Below, in pieces: positions 57,101-64,000 of a stretch of DNA of 64,000 nucleotides. The stretch comes from Microvelia longipes (Eukaryota > Arthropoda > Insecta > Hemiptera > Veliidae). The DNA lies in contig JACMZG010001913.1 of NCBI GenBank assembly GCA_018340805.1, positions 8,096,866 to 8,160,865 on the forward strand. Reading direction: 5' to 3'. The notes under the pieces were generated by a model. The model was not told the DNA's origin. It was given only the letters and a program-made list of their open reading frames with translations, and made no database searches. The stretch's first letter is position 1. The number at the start of each line of letters is the position of its first letter. Position numbers and translations under genes: made by a program.

Positions 57101-58285
57101 GATGATAAGTAATTATTATCAATACAGATGTCAGTTCACAAGGAAATAACTGTCAGTGCAAAAGCAGATATCAGTTCACCAGCAGATAACTGTCGGTGCA
57201 AAAGCAGATGTCAGTTCACTAGCAGATAACTGTCTGTGCAAAAGCAGATGTCAGTTCACATGCAGATAACTGTCGGTGCAGAAGCAGATGTCAGTTCACT
57301 AGCAGATAACTGTCGGTGCAAAAGCAGATGTCAGTTCACAAGCAGATAACTGTCAGTTCACAAGCAGATAACTGTCCGTGCACAAGTAGATAACTGTCAG
57401 TTCACAAGCAGATAACTGTCAGTGCACAAGTAGATAGCTGTCAGTGCAAAAGCAGATGTCAGTTCACAAGCAGATAACTGTCGGTGCAAAAGCAGATGTC
57501 AGTTCACAAGCAGATAACTGTCAGTTCACAAGCAGATAACTGTCAGTGCACAAGTGGTCAGCACAAGTAGATAGCTGTCAGTGCAAAAGCTCAGTTCAAA
57601 GCAGATAACTGTCGTGCAAAAGCAATGTCAGTTCACAAGCAGATAACTGTCAGTTCACAAGCAGATAACTGTCCGTGCACAGTAGATACTGTCAGTTCAC
57701 AAGCAGATAACTGTCAGTGCACAGTAGATAGCTGTCAGTGCAAAAGCAGATGTCAGTTCACAAGCTGATTACTGTCAATGCAAAAGCAGATGTCAGTTCA
57801 CAAGCAGATAACTGTCAGTGCACAAGTAGATAGCTGCCAGTGCACAAGTAGATAGCTGCCAGTGGATAAGCAGATAATATATCTACAACCAATTGACTCC
57901 TTCTTGGTGGGCAAAGGACCCTGTTTTTGTATTTTACAAAGGAAATGACACAATTTAGATTTGATAAGTGATCAGGGATTTGCTTGGTGCAGACTAATCT
58001 CTTTTACTGTAAATGTTATATATTCTTTCATGTGTTTATTTATTTTATTTTATTTACTTAATTGTTGATTACTTTTTTCATAGGGTTAACAAGAAGAGAC
58101 AAAGGAAAGACCAAAAGTATGGTCATGGTGGGCGCAAGCGAAATCAAAAATGGAACACCAAAGAAAGCTTGGATGGCGGAGTCAAGAAAAAGGGCGGACC
58201 CAAAAAACTTGGTGCTAAAAAACCAACAAAAATGAATCGACCCGGCAAAGAGAAACGTAAAAATATGAGGAATAAGAAACGGTGA
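48017..58285 (+). CDS. EBP2: EBP2 / EBNA1BP2 rRNA-processing protein, complete six-exon gene
   Basis: Join 48017..48151, 50209..50295, 52394..52501, 54879..55061, 56554..56777 and 58084..58285: 312 residues, close to the family length (about 300). Known: EBP2 is a conserved nucleolar factor for 27S/32S pre-rRNA processing and assembly of the 60S ribosomal subunit. Seen: an acidic N-terminus (residues about 18-45); a short helical segment and DLPWIEKLDVI (about 90-100); the conserved core DDFKRESLFYRQAQAAV then PTKRPEDYFAEMAKSD (about 120-170); a long Lys/Glu-rich coiled-coil-like segment (about 172-235); and a very basic C-terminus with QKYGHGGRKRNQKWNTKES and a run of KKPxK motifs, expected for nucleolar targeting. 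All introns are GT-AG and join in frame (phases 0,0,0,0,2). Start: first ATG of the acidic N-terminus in context AAAAATGA. No damage seen. Intron 1 readthrough from exon 1 is open for 59 codons but is not part of the protein. Confidence 0.95.
48369..48844. mobile_element. TIR element, copy 2 (EBP2 intron 1)
   Basis: GTACGTTCACACACACTGTA GATCC at left; the inside is the reverse of copy 1 (GGGGATCCGATCGCATACGC, GTTCGACGAGAAGG inverse). The right end (GTGTGTACGTTGTAAATC) is eroded. Confidence 0.8.
48951..49479. mobile_element. hAT-like MITE, copy 2 (EBP2 intron 1)
   Basis: CAAGGATCTTGAATAAAGGG GATGACGC at left, CCCCTTTATTCCAGATCCTTG at right; flanks TTGCTAAG (48943..48950) and TTACTAAG (49480..49487) are an 8-bp target duplication with one change. 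Inverted relative to copy 1. A 145-codon open frame overlapping it is not coding. Confidence 0.85.
50209..50295 (+). CDS. EBP2: EBP2 exon 2
   Basis: 29 codons between TTGCAG and GTAAGT, phase 0 at both ends. The product (ALQEAFARGDLKPGLNIL then EKEKKKYANNV) matches the region before the PWIE motif in EBP2 proteins, including the NNV just before the exon junction. Confidence 0.9.
50330..50650. repeat. 23-25-bp minisatellite in EBP2 intron 2
   Basis: Unit close to AGGCAAACTTTAGAGTCTTG CTG, about 13 copies, with a larger repeat of about 115 bases (AGAAATAAAATTTAAAGTCTT occurs twice). Confidence 0.9.
50690..51110. mobile_element. Second copy of the 28.7-kb foldback element
   Basis: GGATACAACAGTTCTTATCA, TAGGTGCCGTAACTGTACAT TGGTGA, GTATCTAGTCTCTCTCTAGG GAGACT and CTTCCAGACCCCTTATCACT occur in the same order as in 28780..29680, but without the nested hAT-like MITE. 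This empty site confirms the nesting. Confidence 0.85.
51426..51471 (-). ncRNA. Hammerhead-ribozyme-like motif E (minus)
   Basis: Minus strand: TTTGCA, CTGGTGA, T, stem II GGCCT/AGGCT, GAAA, palindrome AGCGCT, T, TGCAAA. Stem I is six perfect pairs and stem II five (one G-U). The core has one change (A6 to G), which should hurt catalysis. Confidence 0.65.
51622..51660 (+). ncRNA. Hammerhead-like motif E (plus), damaged
   Basis: CTGACGA core is allowed (position 7 is free), but GAAA reads AAAA and stem I is mismatched (AGCC against TGCA). Probably inactive. Confidence 0.5.
51735..51820 (-). mobile_element. Single-arm element with hammerhead motif F
   Basis: Shares AGTCTCTCCACAAAA and CAAAGCGCTTTCA with element E but is otherwise distinct; no matching second arm was found within a few hundred bases. 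Confidence 0.7.
51773..51814 (-). ncRNA. Hammerhead-ribozyme-like motif F, intact
   Basis: Minus strand: GGCA, CTGATGA, T, stem II GACCT/AGGTT with CATGTT loop, GAAA, palindrome AGCGCT, T, TGCC. Four stem-I pairs, five stem-II pairs, intact core. Compared with E, changes in stem I (TGCAAA to TGCC) are matched on the other strand. Confidence 0.7.
52132..52314 (-). mobile_element. tRNA-derived SINE, minus copy (EBP2 intron 2)
   Basis: Reverse complement runs from CTCCGTGGCACCAGAGGTGG through GCCTGGGCTATGCTCTCAG and GAGCATAGTAGATGTGACTC to AGGTCCTAAAACGGGCATTA. The 5' head with the A box is shortened. Confidence 0.8.
52394..52501 (+). CDS. EBP2: EBP2 exon 3
   Basis: 36 codons after TTTCAAG, donor GGTAAC at 52502, phase 0 at both ends. 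Encodes GKMKKRLEEITLDLPWIEKL and then DVICKPASIAPELAKQ; LDLPWIEKLD is a family hallmark. Confidence 0.92.
52685..52855. mobile_element. Small MITE, diverged ACGACACACGG family
   Basis: ATAATCAGTTGACAGTGTGG GG at left, CACACTGTCAATTGATTATA ACCATGTG at right; inside GAGGGAGCCAATGAGGTTAG, shared with 27119..27263. Confidence 0.75.
52892..53592. mobile_element. 0.7-kb foldback element, copy 2 (EBP2 intron 3)
   Basis: TATAGTCCAAGAGCCAGGC end, AATGTGACTTATTTT, CCAGAGTGGAGCCCTTCATG and the inverse at the right (GGTGTGGCTGTGGGACTA). Same family as 30586..31270. Confidence 0.82.
54879..55061 (+). CDS. EBP2: EBP2 exon 4 (conserved core)
   Basis: 61 codons between TTTCAG and a GTTTAA donor (weak after position +2), phase 0 at both ends. 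Contains DDFKRESLFYRQAQAAVMNV and PTKRPEDYFAEMAKSD, the most conserved stretch of the EBP2 family. Confidence 0.96.
55062..56553 (+). other. EBP2: EBP2 intron 4
   Basis: No repeat or gene recognised in this 1.5-kb intron. Short open frames near 55489..55773 on both strands look like chance. Confidence 0.7.
56554..56777 (+). CDS. EBP2: EBP2 exon 5 (coiled-coil-like segment)
   Basis: 74 codons plus two bases between TTTCAG and GTATGT. Starts IKSRLIEKKAAMERIEKV. The segment is Lys/Glu/Gln-rich and helical, then reaches FRKGERKDLSFLEDKPTAPL. The last two bases (AA) join G at 58084 to give Lys. An upstream in-frame ATG at 56536 lies in the intron. Confidence 0.95.
56778..58083 (+). other. EBP2: EBP2 intron 5
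   Basis: Phase-2 intron; more than half is a minisatellite (57120..57870). The rest is unassigned. Confidence 0.8.
57120..57870. repeat. Minisatellite in EBP2 intron 5
   Basis: Composite of two related units, AGCAGATAACTGTCAGTGCA AA and AGCAGATGTCAGTTCACA, in changing order over 750 bases. Confidence 0.95.
58084..58285 (+). CDS. EBP2: EBP2 exon 6 (basic C-terminus)
   Basis: Acceptor CATAG at 58079..58083, stop at 58283..58285. Encodes VNKKRQRKDQKYGHGG, RKRNQKWNTKES and a Lys/Gly-rich tail ending NMRNKKR, matching the family's conserved KYGxGGxKxxxKWNTxES block. Confidence 0.95.
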
Positions 58286-58760
58286 TTTGTAAATCTTTCA
58301 ACATCTGAGTATCCCTCCGGGGTTATTGTCATGAAAAATTAGAGTGGTGACTGTTTTGTGTAGATGATGAATCCGACATTTCGCTTCCACTGTGGGAGGC
58401 ATCTTCAGGGGTGTAGAACATAATGGATTTATAGTCTAGTTCAGTTTCAAAGAGGCAATGATACATCCCTGAAATTGCCTCCAACATTGGAACCAAAACA
58501 TCGCATTCATCTTTATTGAGGCGGTCACCACTTGAAGACCTAAATCTGCATCTAATCTCTGGTCGACCTTAAAATAAAGTTTACTTGTGTTATGTTTGCA
58601 CCCTGTAAAAAAAGATTGTTTTGTTGTGCTTAAGGAATAATATCACAACCACGATATTAAGGAATCATGTTTAATAATAGGTATAACATTATTTTACCTA
58701 AATTTTTAATGTCCCAAATTTTGTTTTCATTAATCTTACATAGTAATGTAAAAAAATGAG
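58286..58760 (+). other. EBP2 3' UTR and downstream unassigned sequence
   Basis: Carries the candidate poly(A) signal at 58573; otherwise nothing recognised. Confidence 0.6.
58573..58578 (+). terminator. EBP2: Candidate polyadenylation signal AATAAA for EBP2
   Basis: AATAAA about 290 bases after the EBP2 stop, the first good hexamer downstream. Chance occurrence cannot be excluded. Confidence 0.4.
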
Positions 58761-58777
58761 TCCAAAGTGGATAATGA

Positions 58778-59265
58778 TACAAAAAATCGGGTACAGGGTA
58801 CTTCGGAGCTTTTCCTCATTACATTGGATTCGCTAAGATCATTCTCTCTACTTCGGACTCGTCAAATGTATACTGTAAAACCTCTTTGGACTCGCTTAAC
58901 TCATCCTCTGATAGTAAATGCATCCGTATCATTCTCAGAGGTCACCCATACAGCACTGACCACGCTCAATGCTCCCTAATTTTTTTGATCCAAGAAAAAT
59001 CATGGATATACTTGTCGTATTGAAACGAAACTTAGTGTACTTATTTATTAACTAAATATATGCACTTGTATTTTATGATTTTCCTTAAAATAAGGAACAT
59101 TTTTGATGATAACAGACACACACACTTACAGTCAAACAACTTTGAAAACCACTCAGGAGGTTTTAAAACACCTAAAATGGATAAATCTGATGACATCGCG
59201 GTTTCAGATTTTATTGCTAACACAATAATTTTCCTATATTTTCCTATGGTATAAATGAGGAAAAG
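58778..59265 (-). mobile_element. GAGCGAAGCGAG dispersed element, minus copy
   Basis: GGGTACAGGGTACTTCGGAG at left, a 5S-like block at 58935..58975 (GAGGTCACCCATACAGCACT GACCACGC), ATGGATATACTTGTCGTATT and the outer end TTTCCTATGGTATAAATGAG GAAAAG. Confidence 0.75.
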
Positions 59266-59297
59266 TAAAAATTATATGTATACTATTTATATTATAT

Positions 59298-59299
<2 letters not shown>

Positions 59300-59356
<57 letters not shown>

Positions 59357-59395
59357 ATATATATATATATATATATATTTATTTAGTATACTATA
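59300..59395. repeat. (TA)n microsatellite
   Basis: Alternating TA with two short breaks. Confidence 0.95.
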
Positions 59396-59399
59396 TTAT

Positions 59400-59800
59400 A
59401 ATGTATTAAATTTCTGACTATATTAGATTAATTCTTAAGAAAAAGATACTTCAACTAAAGTATGAGATGATAGAGGTTTAAAATATTTAATAAATTATAA
59501 TTAGCTGAGATCAGAGGTTATATTGTTATTGCTTTATTATTGTTTGATTAGTTAAATAACTTGACATGTGTTTAACCTTGAGTTGTGTCCACATTCACCA
59601 GTTTTTGCAACACTGACTAATAGTGCATTTGCAACTATTATGTGAAAGAGTGTTTTCTGCGACATAGATCAGAGGGTATGGCATAGGGCGGAGAGGCTGA
59701 TCAAAAGTAACCTGATCAAAGTCTTTTATTAATTTATTCTATTTTTCACCCCCCCCCCCCCTCCATTGATAATGGAACCTTCCTGGCAAAAAAATCAAAA
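59400..59800. other. Unassigned; poly-C run at 59750..59761
   Basis: Nothing recognised apart from CAAAAGTAACCTGATCAAAG at 59702, a short match to the GTGGTCAGGTTAC MITE end. Confidence 0.5.
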
Positions 59801-60345
59801 ATAGAAAAATGCTTTCATGGCGTTATTACCCTGCAATAATGACTCGGTGAAATTTCTAGAAATCATAAACGTAGAAAAATATTGTGATCTGATTCAGATT
59901 TAGCACGCATGTAGCCATGTATAGACTTATATATTATGTTTCATCAGCATTAGTTCAATTTTTATTAAATGACTTGTGTACGTTTTTTAAAGAATTTTAC
60001 AAAATCGGAAAATAATTCAAATGAGTTAAAAATTGGTACAATTGTATTACGTAATAAATGAGCGCACCACATTTTGTTTTTACATGACAAGTAAATCCAT
60101 TTTTGTTGGATCATAAAAGTTAAGCATCATCGAGCTTGGTCAATGCCTGGATGTGTGATTGCTGTGAATGAAACGGATGTATTTCATATCTGAGGACGAG
60201 GGAAGTGAGTTAGAAGAGGTGTTGTAGTATAAATTCAATGACTTGCATATTCTGAGGACGAGCGAAGTGAGACTGAAGCGTTAGCAAATTCGCGTAGCGA
60301 ATCCGAATTGATAAGGAAAAGTTATGAAGTTCCCCGTACCAATTT
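59800..60345 (+). mobile_element. GAGCGAAGCGAG dispersed element, plus copy, with the clearest 5S-like block
   Basis: Starts inside the family at GGCGTTATTACCCTGCAATA ATGACTC, ends TTCCCCGTACCAATTTGTAC. At 60115..60172 it reads AGTTAAGCATCATCGAGCTT GGTCAATGCCTGGATG then TGTGATTGCTGTGAATG, which follows the 3' half of 5S rRNA from box A onward. Confidence 0.78.
60115..60172 (+). other. 5S-rRNA-like segment, best copy
   Basis: AGTTAAGCA..TCGAGC..GGTCA..CCTGGATG.GTGA..GCTG.GAA keeps spacing with eukaryotic 5S rRNA (AGTTAAGCAACGTCGGGC..GGTTAGTACTTGGATGGG TGACCGC, recalled). Suggests a 5S-derived pol III element (SINE3-like) or a captured 5S piece. Confidence 0.65.
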
Positions 60346-60383
60346 GTACATATACTTTCCAACTTATATTTTGAGGAAGTATA

Positions 60384-61577
60384 AGGCGCGGTAAAATATC
60401 CACGGACTTCTAGAACATTGGATCACCAACAAACTTTTTTTGTAACTTTTTTATTCAAAATTTTCAGTAATTAGCCGGATTTGTGATAAATGAAGCCTAT
60501 TTCCGTAATCTGCACGCTCTTTTGGTTAATCTCAAAGAGGATTTACATTCACTCAACGATTTATTTTTAATCTAACTTGGTACATACATAACTACTGTTA
60601 GACGTCAATATTTTGTGTTAGAGTCATTCCATGTCAAATCATCCCACTAAAAAATAAAATTCACATGCATGGTGACCGATTTTGATAAAATTTGGTGGAG
60701 GTGTAGGGTCTATGCCTAAAAGAAAAAATACAAATTTTCAGCTTAAAATATGCAGCCGCTTCCGCGCACTGATGGGCCAAAGTTGTGGAAAATAGCTGAT
60801 TTTCAGTGTTTTGGCTCTTAGATTATCATTTGTATCTCTAAAAGTCGCAAATATAAAAATTTCATTCTGCTTGCAATTTTCAGCTAAACCCTAATGCTTT
60901 CAATATTATTTAATGTCATTTTGGCCCCAGCCATTTTTTGCCCTTTGACGAGCCCCTTTTTTACAAAATTTTAAATATCTCAAAATGCGTATTTTTTAAA
61001 ATTTTGAAAAAAACCCCAAATATAGCCCATAGTTATAGGAAAGTGTCCACAAAGTTTCATGATGGGACCTCCATGGGCTTGGGCCCAATAATTTTTTAAG
61101 TGGCAGAGGGTATAGGGATTATCAGGAAAATATGACTTTTTGTTAGAAACTATTGAGATATTCAAATATTTATATTATTTTATCTTTATGAAATTAATAT
61201 ATTTATATTTTTATTATAGTTTTGATAAGTATATGATATATACATGCTTATTTGCATACAGGGTGGCCCAAAAGTCACCAACCCCTACTATATTTTGAAC
61301 AGTTTTGTATAAAATATCGAAACATGGGATACTTCCCTTGTGTAGAGGGAACTCGTTTTAATGGTTTACACTTCCCCCACCCCACAAGTATGGGCTAAGC
61401 TAAGAACAAAACATTAATTGAAAAATGTACTGTACATATTATTGATGTTAGAGTGAAGAGAGATGGTAATTGTGTTACCCTAAATGAAAAGTCTTAAGTT
61501 ACCTTTGAAATTTTGGTTTGCACTATCGACCCACCTTAGTGGTTTACGGTTTTGGTATATAAAACGTATATATATAT

Positions 61578-61634
<57 letters not shown>

Positions 61635-62881
61635 CATATAATACAAATTATTAGGAAAATGGCAACGTACTCGAAATGCCAAAGAGTATCATGATCATGG
61701 TAGCCAAAACTTTTTATCGTAATTCTTCGGTCTTAATGCACTTAACCTTAAGTGTATAGTTAGATTAAAATGTGAAGTCGCTTGGCTTAATATCTAGGGC
61801 AATGGCAATTTGGTCCCGCTTGTCTCATTCTCAGAGTTTATGTACAGTACATTTTTCAATTAATGTTTTGTTCTTAGCTTAGCCCATACTTGTGGGGTGG
61901 GGGAAGTGTAAACCATTAAAACGAGTTAATGGTTACACAAGGGAAGTATCCCATGTTTCGATATTTTATACAAAACTGTTCAAAATATAGTAGGGGTTGG
62001 TGACTTTTGGGCCACCCTGTATGCAAATAAGCATGTATATATCATATACTTATCAAAACTATAATAAAAATATAAATATATTAATTTCATAAAGATAAAA
62101 TAATATAAATATTTGAATATCTCAATAGTTTCTAACAAAAAGTCATATTTTCCTGATAATCCCTATACCCTCTGCCACTTAAAAAATTATTGGGCCCAAG
62201 CCCATGGAGGTCCCATCATGAAACTTTGTGGACACTTTCCTATAACTATGGGCTATATTTGGGGTTTTTTTCAAAATTTTAAAAAATACGCATTTTGAGA
62301 TATTTAAAATTTTGTAAAAAAGGGGCTCGTCAAAGGGCAAAAAATGGCTGGGGCCAAAATGACATTAAATAATATTGAAAGCATTAGGGTTTAGCTGCAA
62401 ATTGCAAGCAGAATGAAATTTTTATATTTGCGACTTTTAGAGATACAAATGATAATCTAAGAGCCAAAACACTGAAAATCAGCTATTTTCCACAACTTTG
62501 GCCCATCAGTGCGCGGAAGCGGCTGCATATTTTAAGCTGAAAATTTGTATTTTTTCTTTTAGGCATAGACCCTACACCTCCACCAAATTTTATCAAAATC
62601 GGTCACCATGCATGTGAATTTTATTTTTTAGTGGGATGATTTGACATGGAATGACTCTAACACAAAATATTGACGTCTAACAGTAGTTATGTATGTACCA
62701 AGTTAGATTAAAAATAAATCGTTGAGTGAATGTAAATACTCTTTGAGATCAACCAAAAGAGCGTGCAGATTACGAAAATAGGCTTCATTTATCACAAATC
62801 CGGCTAATTACTGAAAATTTTGAAAAAAAAGTTAGTTGGTGATCCAATGTTCTAGAAGGCCGTGGATATTTGACCGCGCCT
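60384..62881. mobile_element. 2.5-kb near-perfect palindromic foldback element
   Basis: Arms of about 1.07 kb (60384..61460 and 61835..62881), differing at only a handful of positions in the outer 0.9 kb, centred near 61639. Outer 230 bases match the 36.3-kb MITE; TA flanks the ends. The same 61-codon frame appears on minus 60980..61165 and plus 62113..62298, a direct result of the mirror symmetry. No transposase seen. Confidence 0.92.
61257..62021. mobile_element. Possible mariner-like non-autonomous insert at the centre of the palindrome
   Basis: TACAGGGTGGCCCAAAAGTC ACC at left and its inverse GGTGACTTTTGGGCCACCCT GTA at right; such CAGGGTG ends with TA flanks are typical of Tc1/mariner relatives. 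Because the flanks outside are also mirror images, the boundary is uncertain. The core (61465..61835) includes a (TA)n run (61568..61630). Confidence 0.5.
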
Positions 62882-63278
62882 TATTGATTTTATCCTAATA
62901 ATATGACATTTTTTACAAGGAACATTTTTTATGACCCTACAATATGACAATTGTTATTTTATGATACTTATTTTTATTTATTGATAGATTTAAACTTTTT
63001 ATTGTATTACGACATTATAACTAATCCATTTCAATCTTTTTTTCTGTTGGGTGAAATTTACCACGAACTTAGTTTTTATCTGTTACTTTTGTTTAAAGAC
63101 TGTAAATATTATTTTATAATTATATTTTTATTAATATACAATTATGAAATTAAGTTGTTTTTTATCTTAAATGTTTATTGTGGTATTCAGAATGAACGGG
63201 TTAATTAATAGGGTATGAAATAGTTTATTCTGTTACAGGACTGTGAGAATATTTTTTTTGCTGTGTTGACTATATTTA
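62882..63278. other. Unassigned AT-rich sequence
   Basis: An 85-codon hydrophobic frame at 62951..63208 is low-complexity and unsupported. Confidence 0.5.
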
Positions 63279-63481
63279 TTGACACAATATAATTGTGCGA
63301 GAGACACCTAGGAAATGTAACAAGCAAAATGCAATGCTAGTAACGAAACAGAGTGGGACATGACATAATGTCGAGTCATCAATGATGACGAATGTCGAAT
63401 GATGGAACAGTTCCCAGATATAGCATTGCATTTTGCTTGTTACATTTCCTAGGTGTCTCTCGCACAATTATATTGTGTCAA
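63279..63481. mobile_element. 203-bp foldback MITE
   Basis: TTGACACAATATAATTGTGC GAGAGACACCTAGG... inward to GCAATGCTA, and its near-perfect inverse at the right; arms about 60 bases. Centre contains GATGACGAATGTCGAATGAT GGAACAGTTCCCAG. The right half recurs at 960..1145. Confidence 0.88.
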
Positions 63482-64000
63482 CTATTCATGTTTTGCAAAA
63501 CTCGGTAGTATCAAATGATATAGAATTTTATTGCTGAAGTTTTTTATTTAAAAGTAAACAGCATATAATTTAAAATACATATCCAGCTTTAGACCTTAAC
63601 GATCATCATTAGTGGCTATACACTCAAACAAAGCAAATAATAAGAAATTACGCATACCGGAGCCATATTATGAAAGATGTCAAAAAAGTAAAAATACATA
63701 TGCATACTTAAACTAAGTAACTAAATAATCAAAAACAAAGTAAATAAAAAAGGATTTACTAAAGACATAAAAAAGTATCCTCTAAGTATCTTCAATACTT
63801 GGATACTCTGATCTCCAATACTCCTGCATGTTTTAACACATTTTTGGACTGTAGAATGACTCAAAATCTGCAATTTTGAAAAGTAAACAAAGAGTAAAGT
63901 AGGCTTAATTTTGATTTTTCAAAAAAAGTGTTCTTCGTAAAATTGTTTAATTGTCCCTCTGACAATTTTTCCACAAACAAATTTTAAAAGTTAAAAATAA
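63482..64000. other. Unassigned sequence
   Basis: GCAAAACTCGGTAGTATCAA at 63495 continues the similarity with 1112..1140, so the repeat reaches beyond the inverted arms. Nothing else recognised. Confidence 0.5.

Noticed and set aside
60980..62298. Two identical 61-codon frames on opposite strands
   Set aside because: A consequence of the palindrome, not evidence for a conserved protein; no family features and no upstream coding signal.
63375..63405. GATGACGAATGTCGAATG resembling a hammerhead core in the 63.3-kb MITE and at 995
   Set aside because: CTGATGA is replaced by AATGATGA, GAAA is missing, and no stem I or palindromic stem III is present.

Overview
This is an AT-rich, intron-containing eukaryotic window, most likely from an insect genome (species not identifiable). 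Two host genes are supported, both on the + strand. (1) The last two coding exons found here (4917..5111 and 15534..15891) of a biogenic-amine GPCR, best matched to a beta-adrenergic-like octopamine receptor. They carry TM6 with CWLPFF and TM7 with NPIIY and are separated by a 10.4-kb intron. (2) A complete six-exon EBP2/EBNA1BP2 rRNA-processing (nucleolar) gene spanning 48017..58285, 312 codons by joined reading, with every splice phase consistent. The rest is introns and intergenic DNA made mostly of transposon remnants, foldback elements and tandem repeats.

Layout. 1-4916: sequence upstream of the receptor exon, with two foldback elements carrying hammerhead-ribozyme-like motifs, a (TA)n tract and a 5S-like dispersed element. 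4917-15891: receptor exons and intron; the intron holds a 41-bp array, a 49-bp satellite split by a LINE, and more copies of the 5S-like element. 15892-48016: about 32 kb of intergenic repeats: a Penelope-like element (PLE) remnant bounded by inverted hammerhead motifs, a tRNA-derived SINE with a 12-bp target duplication, a TIR transposon inside a satellite, an hAT-like MITE nested in another element, a minus-strand LINE, a 32-bp minisatellite of about 1.2 kb, and a third LINE. 48017-58285: EBP2, whose introns carry MITEs, a SINE, hammerhead elements and two minisatellites. 58286-64000: 5S-like elements, a 2.5-kb near-perfect palindrome and a small foldback MITE.

The most interesting signal is a set of about a dozen type-I hammerhead-ribozyme-like motifs (CTGATGA, short stem II, GAAA, palindromic stem III) in at least five sequence families. 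Nearly all sit in the arms of foldback elements, and one pair flanks a decayed PLE reverse transcriptase. Stem I, II and III sequences differ between families while pairing is kept, which points to a once-selected RNA structure. Hammerheads are known in PLEs and in metazoan retrozymes; the foldback arrangement and the extra U after CUGAUGA are what deserve attention.

Limits: no similarity search or folding program was run. Family names rest on motif recognition, and repeat boundaries are approximate unless a target-site duplication is quoted.
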